A stretch of 60,394 bases of DNA from Strigomonas culicis (lineage: Eukaryota; Euglenozoa; Kinetoplastea; Trypanosomatida; Trypanosomatidae). Both the position numbers and the translations under genes were made by a program. The notes beneath the pieces were generated by a model. It worked only from the letters and a program-made list of their open reading frames with translations. It did not search any database and had not been told where the DNA came from. Shown piece by piece: positions 8,896 to 20,600 of this stretch. The DNA lies in the NCBI GenBank assembly GCA_000482145.1, contig AUXH01000037.1, forward strand, positions 1 to 60,394, written 5' to 3'. Each line of letters opens with the position of its first letter. Positions within the stretch are counted from its first letter, which is position 1.

Positions 8896-9301
8896 GATGT
8901 AACAAACGGTAGCCTTGCGAAGCGGAGATGGATGTGCCCTTCCAGGCAACGATAAGCAAACGAACACAAAGTAAACAGTTGATGTACGTGTAAAAGACAC
9001 ACACTCACACACACAAAAAAAGAAAAGAAAAGAAAAAACCCGAATCTCTTTCTCTCTCTTTTTGTTGTGTTGGAGAGTGATAGCTAAATGAAAAAAAAAG
9101 CAAACTCCTTACGAAGAAAACACGACGAGATAAAGGGAAGGTTCAGAGAGATGATGTGGAGATACATATACATGTTTGCTGCTCAAGAAGGAAATACCAA
9201 GTACCGAGAGAGCTTTCAGCTATATGTGTACGCCATACACACTGAGTATAAGTAGACACTATGTATATGTTTCTTAATCGACTTAAGCGTACGCGTGCAC
9301 A
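8896..9301. other. Spacer with polypyrimidine tract for the amastin-like gene
   Basis: A 406-bp gene-free spacer. The A/G run 9015-9038 on plus is an uninterrupted polypyrimidine tract on minus, about 120 bp upstream of the ATG. Candidate AG acceptors follow within 15 bp, inside a CA/TG-rich segment. The rest is AT-rich and probably the 3' UTR of the METTL18-like gene. Confidence 0.6.
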
Positions 9302-10480
9302 TCAGGGCTTCAGCATGAGGCGCACAATCATTCGGTTCATCCCCTTATTGGTGTCATCCGCGTGCTGCGGCCGCGGGGCGTGGTCGGGCTCCCCGCCCCC
9401 CTCACGGTGCAGGACGGCGGCCTCCAGCCCATGGGCGGCGGCGCAGCGGCACAGCTCGACGACGCCACCGTTCGTGCCAAAGTAGTACTCCTTCGTTGCG
9501 ATGAGCGCGACGGCGGGCGGCCACCGCTGGTCGGGCGGCGGCTGCAGCCACTGCGCGAGCAGCCGCACGAGCTTCTCACAAGCCGTCTCATCGAAGGTCA
9601 CGTCGCTGCCGAGGATCACAGGGCAGCGGAGTGGCCGCGGCTGCGACGGAGACGGAGACGGTGCGTGGTTGTCGGCGAGGCGGGCGAGGTCGGCCCAGTC
9701 CCCGCTCAGCAGCTGCACATGCAGCGGCCGGCACGCCGCGGGACGCTGCCGCAGCAGCTCTTGATAGGTGTGGCCGACGTTGGGCTGCGTGCACAGGGTC
9801 AGCACCTCGGCGTTGTAGTCCTGGAGGAGCAGCCGGCGCGCACCGAGGGCGAGCGCGGCGAGGGCGGGGAGCGCCTGGCCGCAGCCGAGCTCCGCCACCG
9901 CGACGCCCTCCTGCCGCAGGTACTGCTGCCACGTCATGGCCGCTCCCGCGTCGTTGCCCGTCTGCGTCCCTGCCGGGCCCCCACACCCCAGGAGCTGCGC
10001 GAGCGGCGTGTGGGCGTGCTGAAGGAGGTAGGCGGCGAGGTAGGGCGCGCACGACCACACCTTGAGGCCGCCGTAGTACAGCCCGGGGATGATATCGCGC
10101 TTTTCGACTCTGCGACTGGTCGGGTCGGCGGCCGCGTGGCAGAGGGACGCAACTTCGGGCGCGGATTGATAGTACAGATGCAGCATCTGCGGCTCGTCCC
10201 CCTCAGTGCCATTGGGTGAGGGAGGCACGGGGATGGCGAGCACCTGCGCGGCGGTGGAGGGGTACGGCGCGGCCCACTCGGTGAGTGTGCGACTGGAACT
10301 CAGCGGGCTCTGGTGCGTGGCGGTACCCTCTAACGTGAACCATGGGAAGGGGTTTTCCCGCAGCGATGGTGGACCGTTTGCATCCGCTGTGTTCGTATTA
10401 GCATTAGTCGTAGTGGTAGGATGGCTGGTTTCTGCCGGCTGCTCACCAAACTCAAAAAAGAAGCCGTCTGTGCAGCTCAT
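9302..10480 (-). CDS. METTL18/Hpm1-like protein-histidine N-methyltransferase
   Basis: A 392-residue protein. The N-terminal 100 residues are low-complexity. The domain opens with IIPGLYYGGLKVWSC (130-144), a hallmark of the METTL18/Hpm1 family. SAM motif I is ELGCGQALP (197-205), followed by LLQDYNAEVL (218-227), in which the acidic residue should contact the SAM ribose, and PNV (233-235). Further on are VILGSDVTFDE and KEYYFGTNGG, both typical of the family. In yeast and humans the enzyme methylates a histidine of ribosomal protein uL3 (Rpl3) and tunes ribosome assembly and elongation. The same substrate here is inferred. It ends with MNRMIVRLMLKP. A polypyrimidine tract (10540-10558, minus) lies 60 bp upstream. 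Confidence 0.87.
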   Translation of the reverse strand: MSCTDGFFFEFGEQPAETSHPTTTTNANTNTADANGPPSLRENPFPWFTLEGTATHQSPLSSSRTLTEWAAPYPSTAAQVLAIPVPPSPNGTEGDEPQMLHLYYQSAPEVASLCHAAADPTSRRVEKRDIIPGLYYGGLKVWSCAPYLAAYLLQHAHTPLAQLLGCGGPAGTQTGNDAGAAMTWQQYLRQEGVAVAELGCGQALPALAALALGARRLLLQDYNAEVLTLCTQPNVGHTYQELLRQRPAACRPLHVQLLSGDWADLARLADNHAPSPSPSQPRPLRCPVILGSDVTFDETACEKLVRLLAQWLQPPPDQRWPPAVALIATKEYYFGTNGGVVELCRCAAAHGLEAAVLHREGGGEPDHAPRPQHADDTNKGMNRMIVRLMLKP

Positions 10481-10803
10481 TTCCGCCCGTATAGGAATGC
10501 TACCGCTTCTCCTTTAACTAAAAAGCTTATGTAGGTAGTAAGGAGGAGAGAAGGAGGACATCTACAGCTATACAGACATAGGCGCTGTGTGGAATAGATG
10601 GACTGCGACAAAGGGAGCCTAACACGAGCTCTCTTTTTTTTTTTTCCAGTTTATTTGTTCGTTCTTATGATGTGACGTTATGAGAATTATACGTACGTGT
10701 GTGAAATCACCATGAAAAAAAAAAGCATCAATGCTTCAGCACCATCAACACTACTCACCTAAGATACACCGCCGGTGTTTTATGATGGGAAGGACTCAGA
10801 TCG
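10481..10803. other. Spacer with splice signal for the METTL18-like gene
   Basis: A 323-bp spacer. The plus-strand purine block 10540-10558 gives a C/T-rich tract in the sense strand of the METTL18-like gene, and AG dinucleotides follow before the ATG. The remainder has homopolymer A/T runs and no gene. Confidence 0.6.
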
Positions 10804-12813
10804 TCATGTGTAGAGGCGGCCAAAGTGATAAAACATGCGATGCTTCGATTGCTGCTTTTCCACAAAGTCGTACGACGTGTACCCACGTCCGTTGAGCATC
10901 TCCTCGACGCTCCGCGCGTAGAGCTGGTTCGTGCTTGCGTCATAAAAGTTATTCCACCGCCGCGGGAGGAGCAGGTGCGCGAGCCGCTGGTAGTGGTTCT
11001 GCAGCCGCACCAGTGGGTTGTAATGCTTCGCGCGCTGGTAATAGAGGGTGCGGTCCGTCACCTCGCGGAGGGCGTCGCCGCAGGTGCCGCGCTCGTCGCT
11101 GTACTGCTGCACGGCGTCGTAGAAGTGGCGGCTGTGGCTGTCTACCTGGTCTACCAGCTGCACACCGTCCTCCAGGGCGAGGGCGAGCGACTGCATCCAG
11201 AAGGGGTTCTGCGTGTGGGCCGCGTCGCCGAGTAGCACAGCGCTCGGCAGCCCGACGCTGTTGTGTAGCTGCTCGCAGAACACGGTCGGCGCGGGGAGGA
11301 TCGGCGCCGGGTCGAAGCGCGTCAGCGTCGCGGCGGGGTCGGCCGCGAGGATGTCCGACAGATAGGTCTGCAGAAAGGTGGCCTCGTCCGCGATCCCCTC
11401 ACCGCTGCTGCTGCTGCTGCCACTGCTCCGGGCGAGGTCCGCCGCCGGCATGTAGGCCATCACGGAGAAGAGGTTGGGGGCCTCCACGCGAGGGAAGGCG
11501 AGGCACACCGACGTGGGGTGCGCGGACTGCACGTGGTACGCCGCGGCGGCCTTGGTGACCGGCGACCGCCGCCGCCGCAGCCAGCGGTGGACGTACCGCG
11601 CCTCCAGCGCGGTGGTGCGGAGCAGAAACCAGCGCACGCCGAAATCCTGATCCGCGGAGAAGCCCTCCACGTCCAGCAGCTCCCGCAGGTGGGAGTTGGC
11701 GCCCTCCGCGGAGACGAGCAGGTCGTAGTCGACCGCGTCGGCCGCGTAGTGCTTCTCCCACTTGAGGCTGCTGAGCGCGAGGCTTGTGTGCGTGTTCGGC
11801 CGCCGCCGCCGCTGCTCTCGCGCGCGCTCCACGAGCGTCTTCCCCGCATCCGCTCCAGAGACAGACCCGCTCTCGCCCGCACGCGTCGGGTGATGCGTGT
11901 TATAGAGCGCGAGGAGGTCGCGGTGGCGTGCCTCGGCCTCGCTGCCCGCCCAGTCCCGCACGACGAGCTGCTGCTGCAGGGGGTAGACCGCCTCAACGAC
12001 CTGCTCGTAGAAAATCTGCAGGTTGCGGTTCGGCAGCCCGCGCGCGGCGCCGTTGATGCCGCTCGGAAAGGCGTCGTCACCGGTGGGGGGAGCGGCGGTC
12101 GCCGTCCGCACGTGCGTCTCCAAAAAGTGCCGCAGCCGGAAGAGATCAATGGACAGCATCTTCACCGCGAAGGGGTGCAGCTCGCTAAGGCCCCGCGTGA
12201 GGAGCGTGTTGTAGTCCCCCGGGTGGTCCAGCACGCCCTCCACCACCGTGCCCATGGCGCGCAGCGCAGGCAGCCGCACGCCGGCGGCCGTCAGCACGTC
12301 CAGCGCGCGGCGCGTCAGCAGCGCGTACTGCAGGTCAACGTAGGGGCTCACCGCGAGGAGCTTCGCCACGGCGTCGACGTAGCCGCCGCCGTGGCGGTGC
12401 TCCGCGCTAAAGAAGGGCCGCCGCAGCGGACCGTCGTACGGCGTGTTCGGCCCGCCCTCCGCCGCGGGCAGCGCGGTCGGCGGCGGCGCCAGCTGCAGCA
12501 GCGCCGGCCCGCGCTCGACGACACTCGTGTGCCACCCGCGCAGCGCGAAGAGGCTGCCGACGACGAGGCCGACGACGCCGCCGCCGGAGAGCAGCACGCG
12601 GCCCTTGTGGGGCGGCGGCGGCGCGCCGACCACCGCAGGCAGGTGCCAGTGCTCCTGCTGCGAAGGGTACGCGCGGTGGCTGATGGTCTGCGTGTACAGG
12701 TCCGTCGGCGGGGCGCTGCCGTCCAGCGCGCGGCCGGCGCCGTCCGTGTAGCGGTTCGTGCGGGCAAGCCGCACGGCGCTGCGGCGCAGGGCGCCAGCTC
12801 GACTCGCAGACAT
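10804..12813 (-). CDS. FAD-dependent monooxygenase of the KMO/UbiH class, probably mitochondrial
   Basis: A 669-residue protein from the ATG at 12811-12813. The start MSASRAGALRRSAVRLAR is basic, Ser/Ala-rich and free of acidic residues, like a mitochondrial presequence; an ATG 22 codons upstream gives a weaker start. The Rossmann fingerprint GGGVVG (77-82), with VVER at the end of strand 2, binds the FAD ADP part. YDLLVSAEGANSHLREL is the middle DG-type motif (here EG). LLGDAAH (527-533) is the GD motif, but the usual GQGxNxGxxD that follows is replaced by MQSLALALEDG. The C-terminal segment resembles kynurenine 3-monooxygenase more than COQ6. Substrate unknown. At 669 residues it is longer than KMO (about 480), with insertions between motifs. 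Confidence 0.76.
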   Translation of the reverse strand: MSASRAGALRRSAVRLARTNRYTDGAGRALDGSAPPTDLYTQTISHRAYPSQQEHWHLPAVVGAPPPPHKGRVLLSGGGVVGLVVGSLFALRGWHTSVVERGPALLQLAPPPTALPAAEGGPNTPYDGPLRRPFFSAEHRHGGGYVDAVAKLLAVSPYVDLQYALLTRRALDVLTAAGVRLPALRAMGTVVEGVLDHPGDYNTLLTRGLSELHPFAVKMLSIDLFRLRHFLETHVRTATAAPPTGDDAFPSGINGAARGLPNRNLQIFYEQVVEAVYPLQQQLVVRDWAGSEAEARHRDLLALYNTHHPTRAGESGSVSGADAGKTLVERAREQRRRRPNTHTSLALSSLKWEKHYAADAVDYDLLVSAEGANSHLRELLDVEGFSADQDFGVRWFLLRTTALEARYVHRWLRRRRSPVTKAAAAYHVQSAHPTSVCLAFPRVEAPNLFSVMAYMPAADLARSSGSSSSSGEGIADEATFLQTYLSDILAADPAATLTRFDPAPILPAPTVFCEQLHNSVGLPSAVLLGDAAHTQNPFWMQSLALALEDGVQLVDQVDSHSRHFYDAVQQYSDERGTCGDALREVTDRTLYYQRAKHYNPLVRLQNHYQRLAHLLLPRRWNNFYDASTNQLYARSVEEMLNGRGYTSYDFVEKQQSKHRMFYHFGRLYT

Positions 12814-13127
12814 GCTGCGCGGGGATGAATATAAAGCGTGGTGATGCGAAGAGAAGAGAACCACACCAACAGGACTCAACTGTTTTCTTTTCTGTGCTAT
12901 ATAGGGATAGATGTGCAGAGGAAGAGAAGGAAAGTATAAAGGGATGGCCGACGAGGGATGGGAGTGGGAGAGTTGTTCTATATTTAGAATAACAAAACAT
13001 GTAGAAATGTACAGATGTAATTAACAGATGTATATATGTGAGGAGAAAACAGGAACAAACGCTCATACAGCAAATAAACAAAAAAAACGATGAAGGCGTT
13101 TTTTTTTTCAAAAAAACAAAACATGTC
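12814..13127. other. Spacer upstream of the FAD monooxygenase gene
   Basis: A 314-bp spacer with no gene. A/G-rich runs on plus at 12846-12860 and 12918-12934 are polypyrimidine on minus and are candidate trans-splicing signals. The rest is AT-rich and should include the 3' UTR of the 3061-residue protein gene. Confidence 0.55.
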
Positions 13128-16100
13128 TCAATATAGTATTGTGAGCATATCCTCCTCTACGCCAGTAATGAGATCGTTTTCTTTATACAGCTTCAGCACC
13201 TGCAGTGCATTTTCCTTTTGAATAACATAGTTTCGGTCAGAATTTGGATGCTTCTCCTTCGTTTGGACTTTTGGTCGGCGACAGGCGGACACAAACGTGG
13301 CCCACATGTGTTGTCGGTTGTGTGGTAGAACCGCATTGTTATGCTTCTGTTGATCGGCATTGTAAAGCTTCACCCACGCCACTAACGATGGCGTCGGTGC
13401 TACCGCAACAAACACTTCGGCGCCTCCCTTCTTATTGCCGTGTGAGGATGAGGCGGGGGAGGTGGTGGTGTGCTGGTTGTAGTACAGATAATCCACCATG
13501 GCCTGCAGCACGCCTGCCTCCCGCCGGTGGTGCAAAGCGCTGGCGAGCAGCGACAGAAACACGTTCACGCCCTCGATCGGCCGAAGAGCGACAGCGGCGC
13601 GGTCCGTCCAGAACTGCTGGTACAGGAAGACGGTGAGGGGGTAGTGTGACACGGCAGCGCGCAGGAACTCCACGTGCATGTGCTGGGACAGCACCGGCGG
13701 CGCCCCCATCGCGCGCGACTGCGACTTCTCGCCCTTCGCATCGGTGGGCAGCGGGAGCACAAGGCGCTCGTAGAGGAAGCACACCAAGGCCGGCAGGCCC
13801 CGCAGCGCGGTGGGCGCGGCCAGCTGCTGCTGCTGTAAGAAGACCACCACCGCCGTCTGCTGCGGCGCGTGCGTGAAGTGCGCCAGCCCCGCGGAAAACG
13901 GGGCGTGTGTGCCGCCCGCGTCGCCGCGCCGCTGTGTCTCGAGCCGCAGCCGTCTCAGCAGCTGATAGCCCATGTGCTGCTGCACGACGGTCGCCACGAA
14001 GTGGCTGCGGCGCAGCGTGCGCAGCGACGTCTGCAGGAGGGCGAGGAAGGCGCGCCATTCCGGCACGCAGCCGACGCCGCCCGCATCATCGTAGTAGAGC
14101 AGCACGTCCGTCCACACCGGCGATATGAAGTGGGCCGTGTGGGGGAGGTGCCGCAGGTGCCGGAACAGCTGGACGAGGTTCGCCGCGGAGATGACGGGCA
14201 CCGCCTGCGGCCTCGCCGCCTTCGCCGCGTCCTGCGTGGCCAGCGGGAGCAGCAGCAGGTAGCGCACGACGCGCTGAAAGTGATGGTGCATCCGCTCGCC
14301 CTCCTGCTGCTTCCTTGACTTCCGTTTTGTCAGATGTGACCCTGTCTTTTGCTTCTTCTTGGACTCGTACTGTTGGAGAGCGTCAAACTGTTCTTTATCC
14401 GCCTTCAGTAAATACTTGAAAGAGGCGCGAACCACGTTTTGGAATTCCGCATCAAGAGTGCTACTGCGACGATGGAGTAGGGCAATTTCATTTTTGTAGA
14501 TGGCCGTTAACACTTCACGTCTCGTTTGCTTCTGTAACCGCTTTTGCTTCTTCGTTTCTTCTCCTTCAGCGGCCACGTAAGATTGCATAAAAGAAGCATA
14601 GGTATTCTGAACCGTATTACTATTCGTATTATGCGAATCGCTCGGATGACCAACGGAGTCGGATCCGAACAAGAAGCAGCAAACGTCCTCCATCGAAAAA
14701 AAGGACCACTCACCGTTAGGATGCGTCCGCGGACTATTCGGGTGCTCGCTACGCATGATATCAAAACAGCACTGGACGCAATGCAGCGGTTGGGCTGCCA
14801 GAAGCAGCTCCTTGTACGTTCTACTACCAGTACTCTTATTATGATTCTGGTGTAGCTGCCAGTGTATAGCCTCTCGAAGCAAGAGTAAAAACTGCCTCAG
14901 CAGTGCCACGGTGTCTTCTCGATCGGCAGGGTCTTGCTCATGACAGACCGACGGCAATAGAACGGCTTGCAGGGCTGCGTCCTGGAGCAAAGCATCCGCC
15001 CGCGAGCCGTCCGCGGCCATGCGCAGGACGGCGGTCTGAACACTCTCCATCACTGACAGAAGCAGCAGCGCCACCCACACCCCCTTCGCCGGGCCCTGCT
15101 GCTGCTGCTGCTGCTGCAGACCAGACGGAGTAGGGGCGCTGCGGTGGAGCGCCCGGAGGGTGGCGGCTGTCTCACCGACGTCGCCGCACAGAAGGGCTAT
15201 CCGGCTGTAGGAGGCGACGAGCGTCGGCCACAGCAACACCCATACATCACCCATAGCAGCACACGGTAGGAGCTGACGAATGATCTGACTGGTGCTGGCG
15301 AGTACAGTCGCATGCAGATTATTCTTATTCGATTGTTTAAACAAGTGCGTGGCGAGAGCCTCGAGCACTCGCAGTATCCTCTGCACTCTCTCCACACACA
15401 GATGGCGCTGGCAGTGGAAGGGCTGCGACCAGAACACACAGAATGGGAGCACGACGTCTGCCATGCATGTCGACCACCGCGCCGCGCCGGCCTGTGGTCC
15501 TGCCGCCCATGACAGAACTGCCGCCTCCAGCCGGGCGATGCCGGCCGTGGGCGCCTCCGCCTCTAAACAGCAGAAACAGAGCAGCAGTTGAGCGCACCGG
15601 CTAGGGTTCTCCTCCTTTGATGGGTGGCCATTGCTTGTTGCGAGAGCAGTGAATAACGCGTTCACGTGCGCGTTCATGAGAGCGATGAGCGAGACCTTCC
15701 CCGCGTCGAACAGATTCATTTTCTTCTCCACATCTTCGCTCGTTACGTGCGAAGCAGATGCCACTAGCTGTTGCGGGTTCTCCTTTACATAATACTGACA
15801 CAGGTCATGCCACGGAAGACTTTCATCTGCCGCCAGAGAAGGATGGTCTTTATGCTGCCACACATTTACATACAAGAAGAAGAAGAAGTCTTTACTATCC
15901 ATCTGAAAGAGAGCTGCTGTTGTATCCGTCGTCGGCACGGAAGACGATACGGCAGTATACGTATACTGGGGCGTCACAGCGGGAGAGAGCCATGCAAGTT
16001 CTTCTCTAACAGCCTCAATGTTAGTTTCAGTAGAATGATCTTTTTGTCGTCTCGCGTTTTCCTCTCTCATCCAGTGAAAGTCCAAATTGGCGCTTTGCTG

Positions 16101-17624
16101 GGGCTGATTATGAATGATGCGCATTAACTCTTCAAACTCACTACTCTCTATAGAAACGGCTTTACTCATCGCCTTACTGTTATTATTATTATTGTTGTTA
16201 CTGCCTTCTGCGTGTGGCCGAGTAGGAAAGCAACACTGCAGAATACGTCTGGCGGTACTGCTGTTGAGATGCGTAGAAAGCACTCGTTCGCTTCGTATGT
16301 TTGATTCCTCAGAACGATGGATTTCCTTCACATGAGCCTGCTTCTTTTGGCCTTTATTCGTGGCGTGATCCACTTGTCCCAGAAAGAGCAAGTTGGCAAA
16401 AAACTGACTGCTATTATCCGAAATCGACGTATCCAGATGTGTCTCATTTCGCTTTGCGCGAACCGTTCCCTTCGTCACGAGAAGCCAACTGACTGCCATC
16501 CTCTCAAGCACATTACTATAATTATTATGTTTCTCTTTACGCTTCGCATCATACAAAATGTAATAGGCAAACAAATCCAACATGCCCATCTGCTCCTTCT
16601 CCATTCTCAGATGGTGAGTGACATTCTTGTCAAGACACGGGAGCACTACGCGAAACAAAAGCAGCGGAAAGGCTTGAAACAAAGGCAAACAGTTTTTGTA
16701 CAAAAAAAGAAGTACATTTTCCCCATTCATCGTATCCGAGTCCGTGGCGGGGCGCGCAGAGGCCATGTACAAGAAAGAGTCCCACAACAACGCCAAAAAA
16801 GCAGTCCCGAACAGCTTTTCGGTTAATACACCATTGTTGTTGTTGTTGTTGTTGCTTTTGTACGGGCGATGCGTACTGACCAGTAAATGAAGCAGCTCAA
16901 ACGAGTTCAGTCCATAGGAGACATCCTCACGCGTAGTAGAAATACTCTTACTCTTCACTTGGTGGCGGCGATAGAGATGCGCACGCACACGGCACATTTC
17001 ATGAAAAACCGACACATAAAACAATTCGGTGTGCGCCAGCCATGAAGCAGCCTGATCGGGCACACGCCGTGTCGCCGTCCGAGAGGCTGAGGCGTCAGCG
17101 GTGGCGACTAACAACAAGACGAGCTTGGAATAGAAATGTGTGTCTTGCGAGGGCGAGAAGGGGTAGCTCAGCAGTCGGCTGATCCACTCATGCGTCGCCG
17201 TTGACAGAACATGCAACACGTCGCGGTTCCCCTCCACGAGTGCGGTGCGCAGGATGCACAGCGACGCAGACTGCAGAGTGTGTAGATCCCCCGGATGCAG
17301 CTCTCGCGCCCGTGCCATGAACTGTTCCGCGTCCTTGCTGCCCGTGGAGGGCGGCAGCGGGCAGGACGCGAGCTGCGCGTCGGTGGCCTCCTGCACTAGC
17401 TCCAAAAACAAACACAGTACATTATTATTATTATTAGTATTATTATTCCTAGTGTTACGAGCGTTGATGTTTGGCACCGGAAAGAGAGTGTACGGCGCTT
17501 GAATCGACTCCAGCGCTAGCAAGGCAAGCCCCAAGGTATAGGCGTGGCTGTGAAGGCGCAGCTGCCTCGCGGGAGGCGGCTGTATCTGAAGAATGCTCCA
17601 TCCTAACAAATGGTCTTTTATCCG

Positions 17625-17661
<37 letters not shown>

Positions 17662-20600
17662 GAATGATCATGTGCTGACGTTGAAAGACACATCGGATGC
17701 GTCAGCTCTACGCACATAAGGTCATTGGCGATGGCGATGAGTGCTTCATGGGCATCCTGCTGCTGCTGCTGCTGCGCCGTCGTTGTATGGTTCGCACCTC
17801 TGTGCATCCCATGAAGGAGGCCCCACACATGCTGTGTGAGCCGGGCGCCGAACTCGTTTTGCGTATGGACGAGTGCACGCGAGTGGTGTTGCGCGAGAAC
17901 AGGAAGATACAGACGCTTCAGAACGGTCTCCATCATAAAGTGCACAAACGAGAGCGTGTTCGCCACGACGGAGGGTTCATGGTTGTCTGGATGCAGCTTT
18001 TGGTGCGCGCGCCGCAGATGAAAGGACAACACCCGTTTTATTTTATAGCAGAGCGCTTCCACATGATCACATATCAGGAACAGCAATGCCCTCTCCCTTT
18101 CCTTCTCCTCCCCCTCCTTCGCTCCTGTAATCGTTTCTAAAATCGCGACGCCGTAGGAGACGACGAGCGATTCTAAAAGATCCAACAACACATTTTCATG
18201 CTTCTTCTTCTTCCCACTGTTCGCATCTTGATTCGTCTGAAAAAAAGCGTAAACGTCCGGATACGCTTGACTCGTCAGTGTGTGCAGCAGCACAATCAGC
18301 GCATTGATGTTTTCTCGCTCCAGCAAACTTGTGGCTCCTCTCCTCTTCTCCCCCCTTCCCGGTTGAGCCTCCTCATCGGCAGAGGCGGGCATGTGGTGGC
18401 CGTACAGACACAAGGCGTCCGCCGCGTAGCGGTGCCGACAGAGCCACACCACCGCCTCCAAAAAAAGCAGCACGGATGCCTCCTCCGCGTCGTTTTGGAT
18501 TCGCCGCGACGCGAGTGTTGCATTGTGCGCTGCAAGCGGCGCACCGATAAGGATAAAGTCATTCACGAGATGCAGCACAAAATCCTTTTCTGCGGTGTCA
18601 CACCGACGGAGAAGCTGTATGAACATGGAAACCGTTTTCGCGTTGATCTGAATTTTAGTCACAGGCGTATCGTTAGGGAGCGAAAAGGGAGACGCACACA
18701 GCGGCACACAGAGGTGCTTGACTAACAGTGACGATGACATGCGACGGCAGACGGCATTACCTTTTATCGCCTCCAAGAGCACGTGTATAATTGTTAAAAC
18801 CAAAACGTGGTGGTGATGGTGGTCCGTCGTGCCGTCCGTGTTGCCCACAGTGGACGCTAAGAAGAGCTTCACTTCGGAGATGATATATAACACTAATGCA
18901 GAGTAGTTTGGCACCGCGCTGTCATTATTATTGTTTTCACTATGATGCTCCATTCTATGTACGACCGAAATGGTCTTTTGGATCAGTGCGATCTGCTCGT
19001 TATAGTTCTGATGGTGATTATTATTATTAGAGTAGTAATGGAATACATACAACAGGTCCATCAAGCTAGTCTTTTTCTTATTATCACTACTGCTGTCCTT
19101 CTTGAAAACGTCTTCGCTGTTTAAAGACCATACTTCGCTTATAGTAGTGTTCTTTTCATCGTTATCACTTACCCGAGGAGCCTTCGCCTTTTCCTCCTCC
19201 TCTTTTAATTTTAACAGTTCCCTTTCCACATACGAAGGACTAAGAAAACCCAAAGAAGAGCTGATTTGTAAAAACAGTGTTGCCTTGAGGATGCTATCAC
19301 TCGTACTATTATCATGAAGCGCGACGGCTCTCAACATGTGATAGAGGAAGTGCGCGCTGACACTCGTCACACTACATAGCAGCGGCAGCACCTTCTGCAC
19401 CGTGGCTGTGCTCTGAGGCGATAGCATCACATCGAAGAAGTGACTGGAAGGCGGGCTGAACGTGTCGGCCACCGTGCGATGGCCGTACGGCGTCGCGGCT
19501 GAGTAATAGCTACTTGTACTCCCATTCACTGTGTGTTGACCCGTGGCGGGGACGAGGTGGTCCTGCACCTCTGCAGGCAGCAGCAGCGAGAGTTTTTGAT
19601 CCAGCAGCCACACGCCCGCGTCACCCCACCGGTGGGCGCGCTGCCGGTCGCCGACACGCTGACAGACAAGCCGGTGCAAATGCGAAAGGAGCGCGAAGAG
19701 CAGCGCGTCGTCCTTCAAACGGTCCTTCAGTTGCTTCTGCGACACGATCCGACGCAATACGTCTTCCATTTTCGCTTCTTTTGGCGTTGCGGCGTCGCAC
19801 CCGTCTTCGTCAGTGTCGTCTCTCGTCTGCAGGTCCATGTACAAGTGTAGGAGCTCCGTGTAGGGGTAGTCCGCTGTCGCGCGTTTGGTCTGAAAGGTCA
19901 GTTCGTGAATCGCCTCCCTCAGAAACGAGTAGTACACCAGCTGCGAGAGCACCTCCAATTCCTGCTGCACGGGCGCATTCGGCGGGGCCGCCCGCCTGCC
20001 TTTGATGATCTCCAGCTGGACGGTTTTCAACGCCAAATTATAGACCTCCGCCTTGACACGTCTTCGCTTCGACCGCAAGGGCGCATTCCTCTCCTTTCCA
20101 TCCGCCACCGTGAGGCTTGTAGAGGTCGGCGTCCGTGGCACCGGCTTCGCCTTCTCCACGAGGTACTCCTGCAGTGCCGCGTCCACCTCCTGCCGGAGGC
20201 GGCGCACCGCCGCCGGGGTGCGGTCCGTGCTGATCGCAATGAGTTCCGTGACCACTCCCACATCGCCGCGCGCGGCCGCGGCCTGCGCCACGTACAGCAG
20301 CGCTTCTTCATTCCACAGCACACTCCCCAAATCGCTCGGATGATAGGTGTGGAAGAGGGAGATCATTTCTTCGTAGCGTCGCACCGTGCGCAGCGCCAAA
20401 AACGTCTGCGCCGCGACGTGCTGTGGTCGCTGCAGCATGGCTGGCGGCGGCAGTAGGGCATGCGTATTGCAGGCAAAAATATCTGCCTGCAGGCAGAGCA
20501 CTTCCTTCTCGAAAATGAAAAGCGCGGTCGGCCATTCGCCGGTGCGCACAAGACGCGCGGCGACGCACTCGTGTATATCTCTAATGATCTGTATAGCGGT

